Of a stretch of DNA of 64,000 nt, positions 33,641-46,100 are shown piece by piece (the stretch's first letter is position 1; every line of letters begins with the position of its first letter). The DNA is taken from the NCBI RefSeq assembly GCF_029931775.1, contig NC_079314.1, positions 70,857,879-70,921,878 of the forward strand, written 5' to 3'. Origin of the DNA: Euleptes europaea (lineage: Eukaryota > Chordata > Lepidosauria > Squamata > Sphaerodactylidae). The position numbers were made by a program, and so were the translations under genes. The notes beneath the pieces are model-generated. The model was given only the letters and a program-made list of their open reading frames with translations, was not told the DNA's origin and ran no database searches.

Positions 33641-35514
33641 CATGATAGGTCAGGCCAGATAACTAAAGTGCACAGATCCCTCAGTTTGCCCCTACTCTGT
33701 GCACTTTATTATTTCTTTGTTGAAAGTGCAGCCCAGAGATTCTTCTAAAATATTATCAGCATCTGGCATATGGCTGAACTTCCTCATATTCATTTTGAAA
33801 AAATTAAAATGGCATTGGAACAGTCTGGAAATGTTAGTTCTTGGAAATAGCATCTTGGACAGTTAAAATTGCTGACTCCCCCCCCCCCCATTTTCTATTG
33901 TTGATTTCTGTTTAGTGGCTCAGACAAGGCTTCATTTTATGAAAAGACCCACACTGAACACTAAATCTTATTTTTTTCAGTTAATGTTTATGCTCATCTG
34001 GTTTGCATTTAGCATTCTTATGAGTCATTTCACTTCGATAGGAACACTATGCTATAGAAAATGGCCACAAATATTTCAACTTTGTAAAATCAAACATGAT
34101 ATCATGGATTCCTTAAAAACAAATGACAATTGGGGGAAAACCTAACGTTATATTTTGTCATTTCATGAAGTGAATATCTCTCAAGGTCGATAAGTCTGTA
34201 ACCCACGTGTGATCAAGGACTTCCATCTTCTACTGTCATATCCTCTTCCATTTTTGGAAGCAGCCTCAGCAGTGGGATGAGGGCATCAGAGGAAGTTCAG
34301 ATGCTCTGTGCTTCCTTACATCTGACATTTCACCCGGACAGTAGTGCAATATTTTTGTTTCTATCAACATTGCTTGATTACTTCTTCTGTTCTTATTCCA
34401 TGTATTTCCTGATTTTAAAGTAATGGGAAAGTATTTCTTTAAAATAAAACAAAACACATACCACACGGGAAATAAACTACTCATAGCTGGGAATTTAAAC
34501 AAGATTGTTGTTTTTTGATTTCATTGAAGTGATTTATCTGAAAAAAATGTACTAAGCAACCCATAAAATCCCCAAAATGTCCTAGAGAACAAATTAATTT
34601 CCAAGTACAGCTTTTAAGTATATCGTATAGTGTGTGACTAATGACTGATTCATCACTCAAAGCAGAAGGGGCCAACTCTACTTTGGAAACAGAACCATTT
34701 AAGAGCTATTTGTGGCTGTTAAAAGGAAACGTTCTGGAAAGCTGACTCTATGATGCCTCTGCTGGTTTTCTGAATACATTTCAATGTTTTAAATGGCTGT
34801 TTACAAACAGAACCTATGCAAACCCACTAATTTCAGAGCACTTGTGTAGATCAATGTAAACACAAAGAACGTTTACACTAGCCAACCGTTTTCCAAAACA
34901 ATCCAACTTACCTCCTTAGAGTCTCCCTTCATTCTAGTCCTATATTTACTGCATTTAACATATTTAGGTCTCTTCCTTTGACAAATGGCACATTGCTTAA
35001 CACCTGCTTAGAATTGCACGAATAACTGATTAACATTTGAACTGGTGAATTTCCCATCAGTACCAGTAAAAGCATTCATGAAAAAGCTTTCCAGGAAACC
35101 TAGATGGACAAGGCTGTCACATCCATCATGATGCTTAATTTAATTTTTAATTAATTTTTAAGATTAGCATGGCTGGATCTCAAGTTTTTTTTTTAGAACA
35201 ACCCAGTCATCCTAGTCCCAGATTGGTAGGAACAGGCTCTGTTTCGTCGGGCAGGGGATAGGTATACCATACAGTCATATTTTGCTTTTCCACTAGCAAA
35301 ATGTTCGTAAAAATAAGACAGAGAGGGGGCCCATGCTGCAAAGATCCTTTGAAGGGACAATATGTTCATGTATCACAATATGTGAGATATAATACAACTC
35401 CCTCTGAAAAGACTCCCAGTGGAGGTGGAGCCACCGTCAAGGGTTGGAGGACTGGTTTTGCTCCTGCTACATCTCCATGTGAAATTGCCCCATAGAACTA
35501 GGGGTGAATTGTAT
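33641..35514. other. Unassigned intergenic sequence
   Basis: No gene or known repeat recognised; a C-run of 12 lies near 33882. Confidence 0.45.
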
Positions 35515-36515
35515 AACAGCCAAGTTTTCAGATGTCACTAAATTATTCTGGATGGTGAAAACCAAAAATGAATGTGAAGAGCTCCACGAGAATCTCCACA
35601 GATTGGGTGAGTGGATGACAATGTGGCAAATGAAGTTCAGTTTTGGTAAGTGTAAGGTGATGCACACTGGGACAAAAAATCCCAACTTCAAGTATAGGCT
35701 AATGGGGTCTGAATTTGCTGAGACTCAAAGGGCAAAAGATCTTGGGGTTGTAGTAGATAGCTCAATGAAAGTGTCAATCCAGTGTGCTGCAGTGGTGAAA
35801 AAGGCAAATTATATGTTGGGGATTATTAGGAAAGGGATTGAAAATAAAATGGCCAATATTATTAATGCCCCTGTATGGTGGCCTCATTCAGAATTCTGTG
35901 TACAGTTCTGGTCACCATATCTCAAAAAGGACATAAGTACAGAAGAGGGCAGCCAAGATTATTAGGGGGTTGGAGCACCTTCCCTATGAGGAAAGGCTAA
36001 AGAGTCTGGGACTTTTCAGTTTACAAGAAATGACTAAGGGGGGAACATGATAAAGATTTATAAAACTATGCACAGGGTGGAGAGAGTTGACAAAGAGAAC
36101 GTTTCCTCCCTCTCCCTAAATATTAGAACTTGAGAGCATCCCATGAAGCTGATGGGCAGTAGATTCAAGATGGACAAAAGGAAATATTTATTTACACAGA
36201 GAGTAATTAAAATGTGGAATTCGCTGCCAGAGGATGTAGTGATGGCCACAGTCATAGACAGCTTTAATAGGGGATTAGATAGATTCTTGGAGGACAGGTC
36301 TGTTAGTGGCTACTAGCCATGGTGACTGAAGGGACTCTCCATGTTCACAGACAGACAGCCTCTGAATCCCAATGCCAGGAATCAACATAAGGGGAAGGTC
36401 TCTATACCTTGTTTTTGGTCCTCCAGAGAAACTGGTTGGCCACAATGTGAGACAGGATGCTGGACTAGATGGACCACTGGTCTGATCCAGCAGGGCTCTT
36501 CTTAGGTTCTTATAT
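35515..36515 (+). mobile_element. CR1 LINE, 5'-truncated
   Basis: The frame 35504-35965 encodes the end of a CR1 reverse transcriptase: KFSDVTKLF (in place of the catalytic FADDT), LHENLHRLGEWMTMWQMKFS, FGKCKVMHTG, KDLGVVVDSSMKVSIQCAA, CVQFWSPYLKKDI. The 3' UTR follows, with GGGATTAGATAGATTCTTGG and the conserved end TGGTCTGATCCAGCAGGGCT at about 36478-36497. The RT core upstream of motif C is missing and one catalytic Asp is replaced, so it is dead. Confidence 0.88.
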
Positions 36516-37214
36516 ATGGAATTCCATTGACAAATTAATGAGAGCCTCGCTGCATTTTTTTACAATGATTCTGAAATGGATAATGAAAGGGTGTTTTATA
36601 TACATCAGAGTTATTTCATTCATCAGATAATGTCTTTACCACAAATCTGAAACATACAGTGTACAGAATAGATCATTTTAAAAGTCAATTTATAAGTTTT
36701 AACTATGAATCAGACCTGCCACATCTTCCCACACTTTCAAGTTTGTAATTCAGGGATTACAGTGCCTTGCCAAAAAAGTTTTTTTTCCTCACAGGGAAAT
36801 ACATTACAGGAAAATATATTACATAAAGAATTGAAATTACTGTGGTGATTTCATATTAACATCTGGAATTTCCACTTTTCCCATTTGGGTTGCAATACCA
36901 TTTGGGTAGCAAAACCTGCCTGCCACTGGGATTATTATTTTTTCTTTCTGGAATATTGAACAAAATGTTGACATTTGTGTTTGTGTGACATCGAAGTGTG
37001 CTGTCACACAGTAAATTAATTGATTAAATCACAAATATGTCACAGAGAATATAACATTTACCTGGTACCATGGAGAGATGAGAGCCAAGCATTCTGCACA
37101 CCAATGGTCACTTTTTGCTCTGTAAAGTGCATGAACATAGCAAAGAAGATTGTTCATGGAATACATTCAGTGCTTCCTGGACTTCCTTGGCATCACTCAA
37201 ACTATGTTTACATA
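36516..37214. other. Unassigned intergenic sequence
   Basis: No gene or known repeat recognised. Confidence 0.5.
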
Positions 37215-37432
37215 TGGTGGTGGGAAGTGACATCAAGTCATAGCTGGCTTATGGTGACCCAATAGGGCCTTCAAGGCAAGAGACTAACAGAAGCAGTTTG
37301 CCATTGCCTACCTCTGTGTAGCGACCCTGGACTTCCATGGTGGTCTTCCAACCAAGCACTAACTAGGGCTAACCTTGCATAGCTTCCAAGATCTGACGAG
37401 ATAGGGCTAGCATCCAGAGCAGGGCACTTCCA
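37215..37432 (-). mobile_element. 5S rRNA-derived SINE
   Basis: Minus strand: head with GATCTCGT...GATCTTGGAAGCTAT and GGTTGGAAGACCACC-like remnants of the 5S promoter, body GGCAATGGCAAACTGCTTCT, and a tail with CTATGACTTGATGTCACTTC. More diverged than the copy at 38828. Confidence 0.82.
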
Positions 37433-37440
37433 TTAACACG

Positions 37441-38700
37441 TGTGATTGTGTGTGTGTTAAGTGCCGTCAAGTCGCTTCCGACTCATGGTGACCTATGAAT
37501 GAAAGTCCTCCAAAATGTCCTATCTTTGACAGCCTTGCTCAGATCTTGCAAATTGAGGACTGTGGCTTCCTTTATTGAGTCAATCCATCTCTTGTTGGGT
37601 CTTCCTCTTTTCCTGCTGCCCTCAACTTTTCCTAGCATAACTGTGTTTTCCAGTGACTCTTGTTGTCTCATGATGTGACCAAAATACCATAGCCTCAGTT
37701 TAGTCATTTTAGCTTCTAGGGTCAGTTCAGGCTTGATTTGATCTATAACCCACTGATTTGTTTTTTTGGCAGTCTATGGTATCTGTAACACTCTCCTCCA
37801 ACACCACATTTCAAAGGAATCTATTTTCTTCCTATCAGCTTTCTTCACTGTCCAGCTTTCACACCCATACATAGTAATAGGGAATATGATGGCATGAATT
37901 ACTCTAGTCTTGGTGGCCAATGACACATCCTTACACTGCAAAATATTTTCTATCTCCTTCATGGCTGCCCTTCCTAGTCTCAATCTCCTTCTGATTTCTT
38001 GGCTGAAGTCTCCCTTTTTTGTTGATGGTGGAGCCAAGGAATAGAAAGTCTTCAGCAATTTCAATTTCCTCATTGTCAACCTTAAAGTTGTGTAATTCTC
38101 CTGTAGTCATTACTTTTGTCTTCTTGATATTCGGCTGTAGTCCTGCTTTGGCACTTTCTCTTTTAACTTTCAGCAGTAGTCGTTTCAAATCTTCACTATT
38201 TTCTGCCAATAATGTAGTGTCATCGGCATATCTCAAATTATTAATGTTACTCCCTCCAATTTTCACTCCACCTTCATCTAAATCTAATCCAGCTTTCCTA
38301 ATTATATGTTCTGCATATAGATTGAACAGGTAGGGAGATAAAATACATCCTTGTCTGACTCCTTTGCCAATTGGAAACTATTCCGTTTCTCCATATTCTG
38401 TTCTAACTGTGGCCTCTTGTCCAGAGTATAGGTTGCGCATCAAAACGATCAAATGTAGAGGCACGCCCATTTCCTTTAAAACAAGCCATAGCTTTTTGTG
38501 ATCCACACAGCCAAAAGCTTTGCTGTAATCTATGAAACGCAAGCTGATTTTCTTCCAAAATTCTCTCATATGCTCCAGTAACCAGCATATATTTGCAATA
38601 TGATCTCTAGTGCCTCTTCCTTTTCTGAAACCAGCTTGAACATCAGGAATTTCTCGTTTCAGATATGGTAACAGCCTTTGCTGTAAGATTTTGAACATGT
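37441..38700 (-). mobile_element. Bov-B (RTE) LINE, 5'-truncated
   Basis: Three minus-strand frames show an RTE-clade reverse transcriptase and its C-terminus. Frame 38378-38698 reads PDVQAGFRKGRGTRDHIANI and FIDYSKAFGCVDHKKLW; frame 37931-38266 reads LRYADDTTLLAENSEDLK; frame 37483-37707 reads LRLWYFGHIMRQQESLENTV and GKRGRPNKRWI-like sequence. They lie in order but are shifted relative to one another, so the copy is inactive. The 3' end (CTTGACGGCACTTAACACAC on the minus strand) is nearly identical to that of the 5S SINE at 38828. Confidence 0.9.
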
Positions 38701-38772
38701 GTAATTAGAAAGGTGATATAGCTATGCATTGTAGATACAAATGGCCTGTTTTAATTTTAAAATGTACTGCAG

Positions 38773-38827
<55 letters not shown>
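38773..38827. repeat. (TG)n microsatellite
   Basis: About 27 TG units directly at the 3' tail of the adjacent 5S SINE (minus strand), so it probably grew from that tail. Confidence 0.95.
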
Positions 38828-38830
<3 letters not shown>

Positions 38831-39046
38831 GTGCCGTCAAGCTGCAGCCGACTTATGGCGACCCCTTTTGGGGATTTCATGGCAAGAGACTAACAGAGGT
38901 GGTTTGCCAGTGCCTTCCTCTGCACAGCAACCCTGGTATACCTTGGCAGTCTCCCATCCAAATACTAACCAGGGCTGACCCTGCTTAGCTTCTGAGATCT
39001 GACAAGATCAGGCTAGCCTGGGCCATCCAGGTCAGGGCACTACAGC
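38828..39046 (-). mobile_element. 5S rRNA-derived SINE with Bov-B-like tail
   Basis: The minus strand reads GGCTAGCCTGATCTTGTCAG, AAGCTAAGCAGGGTCAGCC, TTAGTATTTGGATGGGAGAC (5S promoter elements in register), then GGCACTGGCAAACCACCTCT and the tail CAGCTTGACGGCACTTTACA. It is the best-preserved 5S SINE of the window. Confidence 0.92.
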
Positions 39047-39274
39047 ATGTACTGTATGTTAATGCAGTCTTGGAAAGTGTTGCGATCTGTCCAGCCATCA
39101 AGATTCCCTTACTAGACATTTTTCAGTACCAAACTTTTTATTTCATTGTTGTTGCCAGTAAGTAATGAATCAGGGTCAGAACGATTAATGAGCTTAATCC
39201 ACAGCTAACTTGGCATATTTCCTTTAAGTTCTTTTATCCGTTTAGCTCTTTCTGGTAGGCATGTGTCTTTTGTA
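39047..39274. other. Unassigned sequence next to an unknown ORF
   Basis: No repeat recognised; it may belong with the decayed element suggested by the frame at 39275-39592. Confidence 0.35.
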
Positions 39275-39592
39275 TTAGCCAGTTTTGTGACTTATTTGTC
39301 CTTTTACACTGATATTTATTCTAACACAACTTGCTTCCTTTTTTGGCGTATCCTTAATACTCATGTATAGCATAATGCATCCATTGAACTTGCATTTTGC
39401 TTTGCCATACCAAAATGGTGCTTTTCTTTTCCTAAAATTCTTTCTTTTAATGCTGTTGTATGAGAGGGTAAGCACACAAAATTTATTATACTCCTGAATT
39501 TCCCCAGCACACTTTCGACAGCCTTCTTTCTGTAGCCACGGGTAATGTTCTAAGAATGCACTTATAATTTTGTCCTCAAAAGGCAGGATCAT
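39275..39592 (-). CDS. Unrecognised open frame, possibly a transposon relic
   Basis: The 105-codon minus-strand frame starts MILPFEDKIISAFLEHYPWL and has an ordered, protein-like composition: CRKC (residues about 23-26), a basic KRKNFRKRKAPFWYGKAKC segment, CKFNGC (about 68-73) and KKEASCVRINISVKGQISHK near the end. Paired cysteines and aromatic residues suggest a small zinc-binding or DNA-binding domain, as found in transposon proteins. I do not recognise the family. It has no promoter or splice evidence and stands alone in repeat-rich DNA, so a decayed mobile element is more likely than a host gene. Confidence 0.35.
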   Translation of the reverse strand: MILPFEDKIISAFLEHYPWLQKEGCRKCAGEIQEYNKFCVLTLSYNSIKRKNFRKRKAPFWYGKAKCKFNGCIMLYMSIKDTPKKEASCVRINISVKGQISHKTG

Positions 39593-41559
39593 TGAGTATG
39601 GGTTTTAAGGTTTTGAAAAATCATATAAGAGAATGATGTAAAGAACCAATCCCACATATGTGAAGATGCACATTTACTTAGCTGCTTTGTAATCCTACTA
39701 CAAGTAGCCACCTTGTGTCATGTGAACTAAGTTGTCTGAGGCCCAAAGCATCCCATGGACACTTGCAGAAGTCACATGGGGCTAACTGCTCAATCAGTGT
39801 TCATTTCACACACAGAGACTGAGTTGCACAGCATGGCCACCACCCAATAGTAATAGTAATATGTCTACCCCAAAGATCCTTTGCCATACTTAGACCTCCA
39901 AAGGTTCTAAAAGGCACTCCCAAACACTGCTAGCCTCTTGATGTTAGTAGTACCCTACTGATAATTATGGACCCCAAAAAGCCATTTTACCACTTACATG
40001 AGAGATGCAAGTTTTGTACATACTAGGTTCGGAGGGATGGAAGTTTTGTACTTTCCTTCCATATGCCCCCATGTTCTCCATCAAATTACAGTAATCTTTT
40101 TAAGGGGGATGGGTGGCTTTGGTGTACAGTTATCCATGTTTCAGGTTTCCCCCTGCTTCTCTACAAGTTTGAACAGCAGGCATCAGTTAAGGAGGAGGAG
40201 GAAAAGAGATACAGGGGTTGCTATTTTAGTTTGGTTTTAACTGAAAATGTTTTAAACTATTATTGTAAGCCGCCTTGAACCACGAGAAAAGGCAGGATAT
40301 ACATGTTTTGATAAAGAAATTTTCCTCAAACTTGCTATTTACCAGCCTTTTTACAAAAATAGTAGATATATCATAATAGCAGTATTAGATTACCAACTAC
40401 CTATTTTTTAGTCTTCAGAAAGCACTTCAGTGTTGTTTTTGGTGGGGATAAAGGGATGGCACGGACAGCCTCCTCATCTAGAGCCTCCACTGCTGCGGCT
40501 AATGCAGTGGCAACGAGAGCACACCAAGGACACCCACCCCCCATTTAGAAGCAACCCCAGCCAGTGTTTCCAAATGGAATCTTAGGCTATAGAACTTAAC
40601 GGAGGAGCCATTGACAATCGGTCCCAGTCCCAAACATGCCAATTCCTCCCTGTCCTGAATTACATTTCTTGGTCACATGATAGTATGAGAATTTGAAAAC
40701 TGCCTTTGTGCACATGATTAACTTTTAGCGTAATCCAACTTTTATTCATAGTAATTTTCATCAATTAAGGCACAATTTCCCCCAAGCGTTACACAGATAC
40801 CTAGTCTCGGATCCCTGAATTGCACAGGGCTCAAATGCAGGAGCTGAAATTGACATCACTGGGTAGTGTACAGAAGCAATGCTTACCAAATTCCTCTCAC
40901 TGGTAATGCGGTTCTGAGCAGACCTTTAGTGAACCAAACAGACTAGTTCATCTTTTAAATTCAAACAGTTCTTAAGAAAGATTTTAAAAATTATTAGGTC
41001 CCTGCATATAAGTAAGGATATTGGTTTTGTGTTGTCTTAAAGCAGACCTTCAAAAAAATAATAATCAAAAACCACCTTCACTGAATTCTGCTAATGCATT
41101 CTGAGGGAACTCTTCTTCCATGGATTTACACTGGGGTCCAATACAAACCCTTTTAGAAGGTATTCAGATTTATTAGCGATGAACAGATACAATCACAAAG
41201 CAACCCTGAGGAAGAAAAATGAACAGATTTCCCACTGAGTCATATCTGGATATGATCCAGTCACCATTCACATAACCAGATTGATTCACTAAGAACAGTT
41301 GAATGCAAGTGTAACTGAATAGCAAATGATATTTCTCTGCTACTTGCAAACTATTTTAAAAAAATAATTGCAAGGCAAACAGGGAGTGTAGCAAATTGTG
41401 AATTTACCAATTTCTTCCCTGCCCCCATTAGCCATGCCAGCTATTTCAACTATTTACAATGAACCTTAATTCTGGGGAGGCACTTCTCCCCATCATCATT
41501 TTTGTATGCATGTTAGATACACGACATAAATGGTTGTAATGAGTTCAGTTATGTATTGA
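39593..41559. other. Mostly unassigned, with a LINE-like 3' tail at 40240-40312
   Basis: TTATTGTAAGCCGCCTTGAA and AGGCAGGATATACATG at about 40260-40300 are the 3' end of an L2-like LINE on the plus strand. The remainder shows nothing I recognise. Confidence 0.45.
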
Positions 41560-41692
41560 AACAGGACCAAGGAAACATGGGTTCAGATCCAGCTCAGCCA
41601 TGAAGTGGGCTGACCCTGGACCAAACAGTCCCAGGCAGATCTATTGTACAGGTTTACTGTGAGGATAAAATGGGGAGGTGGTTAATAAAATT
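41560..41692 (+). mobile_element. tRNA-derived SINE, type C, diverged
   Basis: GGGTTCAGATCCAGCTCAGC (B-box region), GGGCTGACCCTGGACC and TTTACTGTGAGGATAAAATG match the type-C SINE at 50150. The head is poorly preserved. Confidence 0.55.
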
Positions 41693-42172
41693 CTCACCAA
41701 GTTAAATAATGGAGAATCAGCTCATTAGATAAGGAAGCATATTTGACTGTGAACTGGGGGAGTAGAAAGTGTATGGAACTGGGTTCTAGGAATGTGCGGT
41801 GCTCTCTCTCATAAAGTGGAGTTGCTGCCATCCCCGCCCCCCAAGTTACAGCCTGGTTTAAAAATGCCCTGGACTCCCATGCAAGCACAATCTTCCTTTT
41901 CACGTGCCTGAAATGGAAAAGACATTAATTTCACATGTATCACAGCACTGTTATTCTTCCATCCTAAAATTTGTATCAAGCACTAGCTTAAGCTTTAAAA
42001 AACAGGTCTATGGCTGCACCACCGTGAAGGGTTCCTGTCCTTGGAGGCTGAGATGCTCAGTGCTAAAAGTTGGGGGCAGATAAAGAACCCTTTGAAGCAT
42101 GCTGTTGTTCCAAAAGACAGAAATGGCTGTCATACTATTTAGCTTGGTGTAATTTAGTAATTGCCCTAACAG
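41693..42172. other. Unassigned intergenic sequence
   Basis: No gene or known repeat recognised. Confidence 0.5.
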
Positions 42173-42372
42173 GGATAGCCTAAGCTAGCCTGATCTCATC
42201 AGGCTAAGTAGGGTCGGCCCTGGTCAGTAATTGGATGGGAGAACACAAAGGAACACCAGGGTCACAACGCAGAGGCAGGCAGTGGCAACCACCTCTGTTA
42301 AGACTCTTCCTTTGAAAATCCCATGGGGTTTCCATAAATCAGCTGTGACTTGATGGCAAAAAATATATATCA
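42173..42372 (+). mobile_element. 5S rRNA-derived SINE
   Basis: Plus-strand copy: CTAGCCTGATCTCATCAGGC, GCTAAGTAGGGTCGGCCCTG, AATTGGATGGGAGAACAC, then GGCAGTGGCAACCACCTCTG and CAGCTGTGACTTGATGGCA. A short internal part of the 5S head (the loop between ATCAGG and GCTAAG) is deleted. Confidence 0.88.
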
Positions 42373-42841
42373 CTGGTGGCAGATGCTAATAGGCAGACAG
42401 AGGTTCCAAGCATATGCAGTCAGAGTGACACCTGATTTGGTGGAGGAGAGAGGCTGAAACTAGTTCCAGCTCATGTGTGCAAGAGGAGCCAAAAGCAGCA
42501 GTTTGGATGGAGTTTCCAGGGAGGTGACTCTGATATTGCAGTGCATCTGTGCAGCCATTGTGCTCGCTTCTGCACTCCACAATACCAGCCAGTTTATTTG
42601 CAAATGGACAGGATTACTAGAAGATAGCATAAGCCTCAAAGCCTTGTCTCTCTAAAGGAAACGTATGCTGTCGAGATTATTCTAAATTGCCCACCACATG
42701 GGGGAAAAGAATGAGAAGTAATAATTTTATTTTTGTTAAAAAAGATTTCTGTTTTCTGCAGCACTTTATATCTAGAGGATTTCTTTGGGAGGATTATATG
42801 TAGACACGAAAATACAACTTAGTATCTTATATCTTGAAATA

Positions 42842-43158
42842 ATGTAGGAGGAGGAGGAGGAAGAGAAGGCTTTTATAGCCCACTTTTCTCTACCTTTAAG
42901 GAGGCTCAAACCAGTTTACAATCTCCTTCTCTTCCTCTCCCCACAACAGACACCTTGTGAGGTGCGTAGGGCTGAGAGAGTTCTGAGAGAACTGTAACTG
43001 GCCCAAGGTCACCCAGCTGGCTTCATGTGGAGCAGGGGGTGGGGGGAACAAACCTGGTTCACCAGATTAGAGTCTACTGCTCATGTGGAAGAGCGGGGAA
43101 TCAAACTGGTTCTCCAGATTAGAATCTGCAGCTCCTAACCACTACACCACGATGGCAG
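42842..43158 (-). mobile_element. tRNA-derived SINE, type A
   Basis: From GGAGGAGGAGGAAGAGAAGG and CCACTTTTCTCTACCTTTAA to the head CCTAACCACTACACCACGAT. Confidence 0.82.
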
Positions 43159-46100
43159 TACTGATAATGAGATTTGTCTAATAATTACTTGTGTCACGGA
43201 AAAAAACCAAAAATGTCGTTTCACTTTTTGAAGAAAACCTTTAAAAAAAAAAAAACCTTTAAGGGGACACTGCCCTTCAAGATTGTTTTTGTAACAAACA
43301 AATGCTATTTTTGCAGTGACAACAGCTAATTTTAGAATGATTCTTTAACTGTGCATTGTGCTCATGTAATGTTTTGTCCTCTAGATTAGACTATTTATAA
43401 GAGTGGTCAGGCGCACTTATGTTTCATTTGCCAACTTCCTTGTCTAGCACTTCAGCCATACGGAAATGTTAAAATTCAAACAAAGCATCCTTATTTATGG
43501 CAATTTAAAAATAAATAACACAAAATACCAAGACATTTATTTACAATGATAAGGCAATACATTTTCGCAAAAAAACTTCAACTACCAAAAAATGTTAGGA
43601 AATTCTCACTTTTTCAGCCATGAATAAACACATTAATAAAGGTTAATTCCTATCAAACAACATGAAAATAATTATTGTATGAAAATGATTTTATTGGGGA
43701 ACAATAAATAGAAGAAAAAATATTTACTGTAACATTGTTAAAATTCCTTTAAAACAAAATCAATTTGAGAGGGTTTTTGTGTGTGTGTAGCACCAAAAAT
43801 TTCTAAGCACTTAAACTAATAGTATAATTGTCTTTACTGCTAACAGTACTAAAATGAAATTCTTTAGAAATATAAAAAAACTGGAATTAAAGCAATTTTA
43901 ACTGCGGGTTTCTTGGCCACTTCCTCAGCATCCGAAATCTGATATTTTTCCTTGGCTTGTTAGTGGGCTTAACTGATTCTCATACTGCCATCTGCTGGAC
44001 ATCATGTAAACCTCAGGTTTTATTTATCTGACAAGTATGAATCAGGCTACTGCTGGACCAACATCTGAGTCCTCTCATGTCTTCCAAAATCATTTCTTCA
44101 AGAGTGAGTGAGGTGGACTTATTGCCCTGGATGTCAACAGAAGTCCCAATTAGTGTCAACTGGGATCGGGACAAGTGACAGTGGGGAGCTGGAGGGAGAC
44201 CACCGACTCATACAAAATTGCCCAACTGAATAGCCATCAGAGGGTAATGACTTGTCATCACTGGGCTGTGTTTGAGCCAGTGACCTAGAGGTGAATAAAA
44301 AATGTCCTCTTGGATTACCAATTGCTCAGTTCATCCAGGCAACATCGACTGTGCGTGTTTTAAGGGAATTTGAGGATGTGATAGAGAACAGAGCTTGCAA
44401 CAAGAGGAACAAAGAAGTAATAAACTTCCATTTGTCTCCTTTTGCCCCTACCTATTATGTCATGAAGCAATTCAACTTCACTGTGGGAAATTAATGCAGA
44501 TCAGTCAATTTACCAGTGTTTCCTGAGAACAAACGTGTTTTGGTCAGTGGCACTTAATTGTGTGCACTTCTTCCATTCCATTTTTACTGCCAAATCACCT
44601 CTCTGTCAAAATAATAATCAGACATTTACATTCATAACCATACAGGTTATTAGATACCAGGATTGTAATGCTGGTTTTTTGTAATTACAACCGTAAATCT
44701 ACGGAAAAAGTACAGATATTCTCAGAGCTGTATGAGCTCATATATGTAATCAGTGAATGCTATTCACAAATATCACAATATTGCCAATTATTATCAGAAG
44801 TATAAAAGATAAGAATGATAATCCAGCAAGTGCAGTCTATAAATCTGTACATATATGTGGCCTGGAAGGGAAAAAGAGGCCGTTACAGCCAAGCAGGAGT
44901 ACTATATGTTCCCCATATATTTCCTATATCTGAGCACCAGGATGTGTGGGAAGAGGTTGGTAGGGTATTATCTCACTTTCTCCTATCATTGAACAGAGTG
45001 GAGTGCGCACATAAGGCAATGTTTAATGAGAAAGGGCATCCAGCCGCAGGTGAACCCAGAGAATGAACTTCCTTACTTTCTCATGCTTGTACACAAGAAA
45101 GAAATTAGGGATAAGAGGAGGAGGTACCTCTCACTTCTCCACCAGACAACTGTGTGTGCTGTGCAAACCGAGTTCAGCAGCGCATTGATGAAGAACTCCC
45201 CCCCTGCTGTGAGTACCAAAGCCATACAGCACACGAGAGTTAATGCAAAATGTTGCATATGGTGCTCAGGTAAAACATCAAAATAATGTGGAAGGTGTTC
45301 CTGGAATCTATCCATCCCATTAATTACTGGAAATCTCCCATGCCTTAGGCACATAGTGGAGTGACAAGGCAGGGGACAAAACTGTTTACAATTGTATAAA
45401 GACAAATCAGTAATTAACTATCCTTACCCAAAAAGATCTCAAAGGATCAGCTGTGAAGATAAATGTGGGGGGCATGAAGTATTTCAGAGTACAATTGGAA
45501 GTAACATTGGTCTATATTTGAAAATGCTTGAGTGAACATTTTTTCTTGCAGGTCACCGGAACTGCAGACCTGAAGCACATGTGAGAACTTGTTCAGAAAT
45601 CCAAAGGGGTCAGTGGGCTTAAAAGTCTTGACAGCAAGGTTTTAGACACTGTGTGGCTTATTGCGCCCCCTAGAGATCATTCGCTCCTCATAGGTCACAT
45701 TTCACCGTCACCCTTCCACTTTGTCATTCCAGACCCTAAGAAATAATTAACGTACCACTTTTCCTTCATGTGACTTTGAGTGGCAGGGAGCAAGAAATGT
45801 TTTCTCCAGTTACTTCCTAATTAAAATATTCACTGATTAATCAGGGGCTTATTAACTGTGGATTGCAGATATGAGATATACATCTAATTAAGTGTTTTAC
45901 CATGCTTGCTTACCACACAGCTAACCAAGGATAGCAGTTCCACTGCATTTTGGCTTGAGATGTATAACTGACTGTTCTACTATTCAGAAAATCATGGCAG
46001 TCTCATGAGACTGTGCTGTGCCACTTTGCAGCACAAATGAAAAACGACACGTTCAAATGTATCTGAATTACAAAAACAAAACCCCCAACCCACTGTACTT

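Noticed and set aside
35504-35965. 153-codon frame as a possible host gene
   Set aside because: Its residues (GEWMTMWQMKF, GKCKVMHTG, QFWSPYLKKDI) are those of a CR1 reverse transcriptase and a CR1 3' UTR follows.
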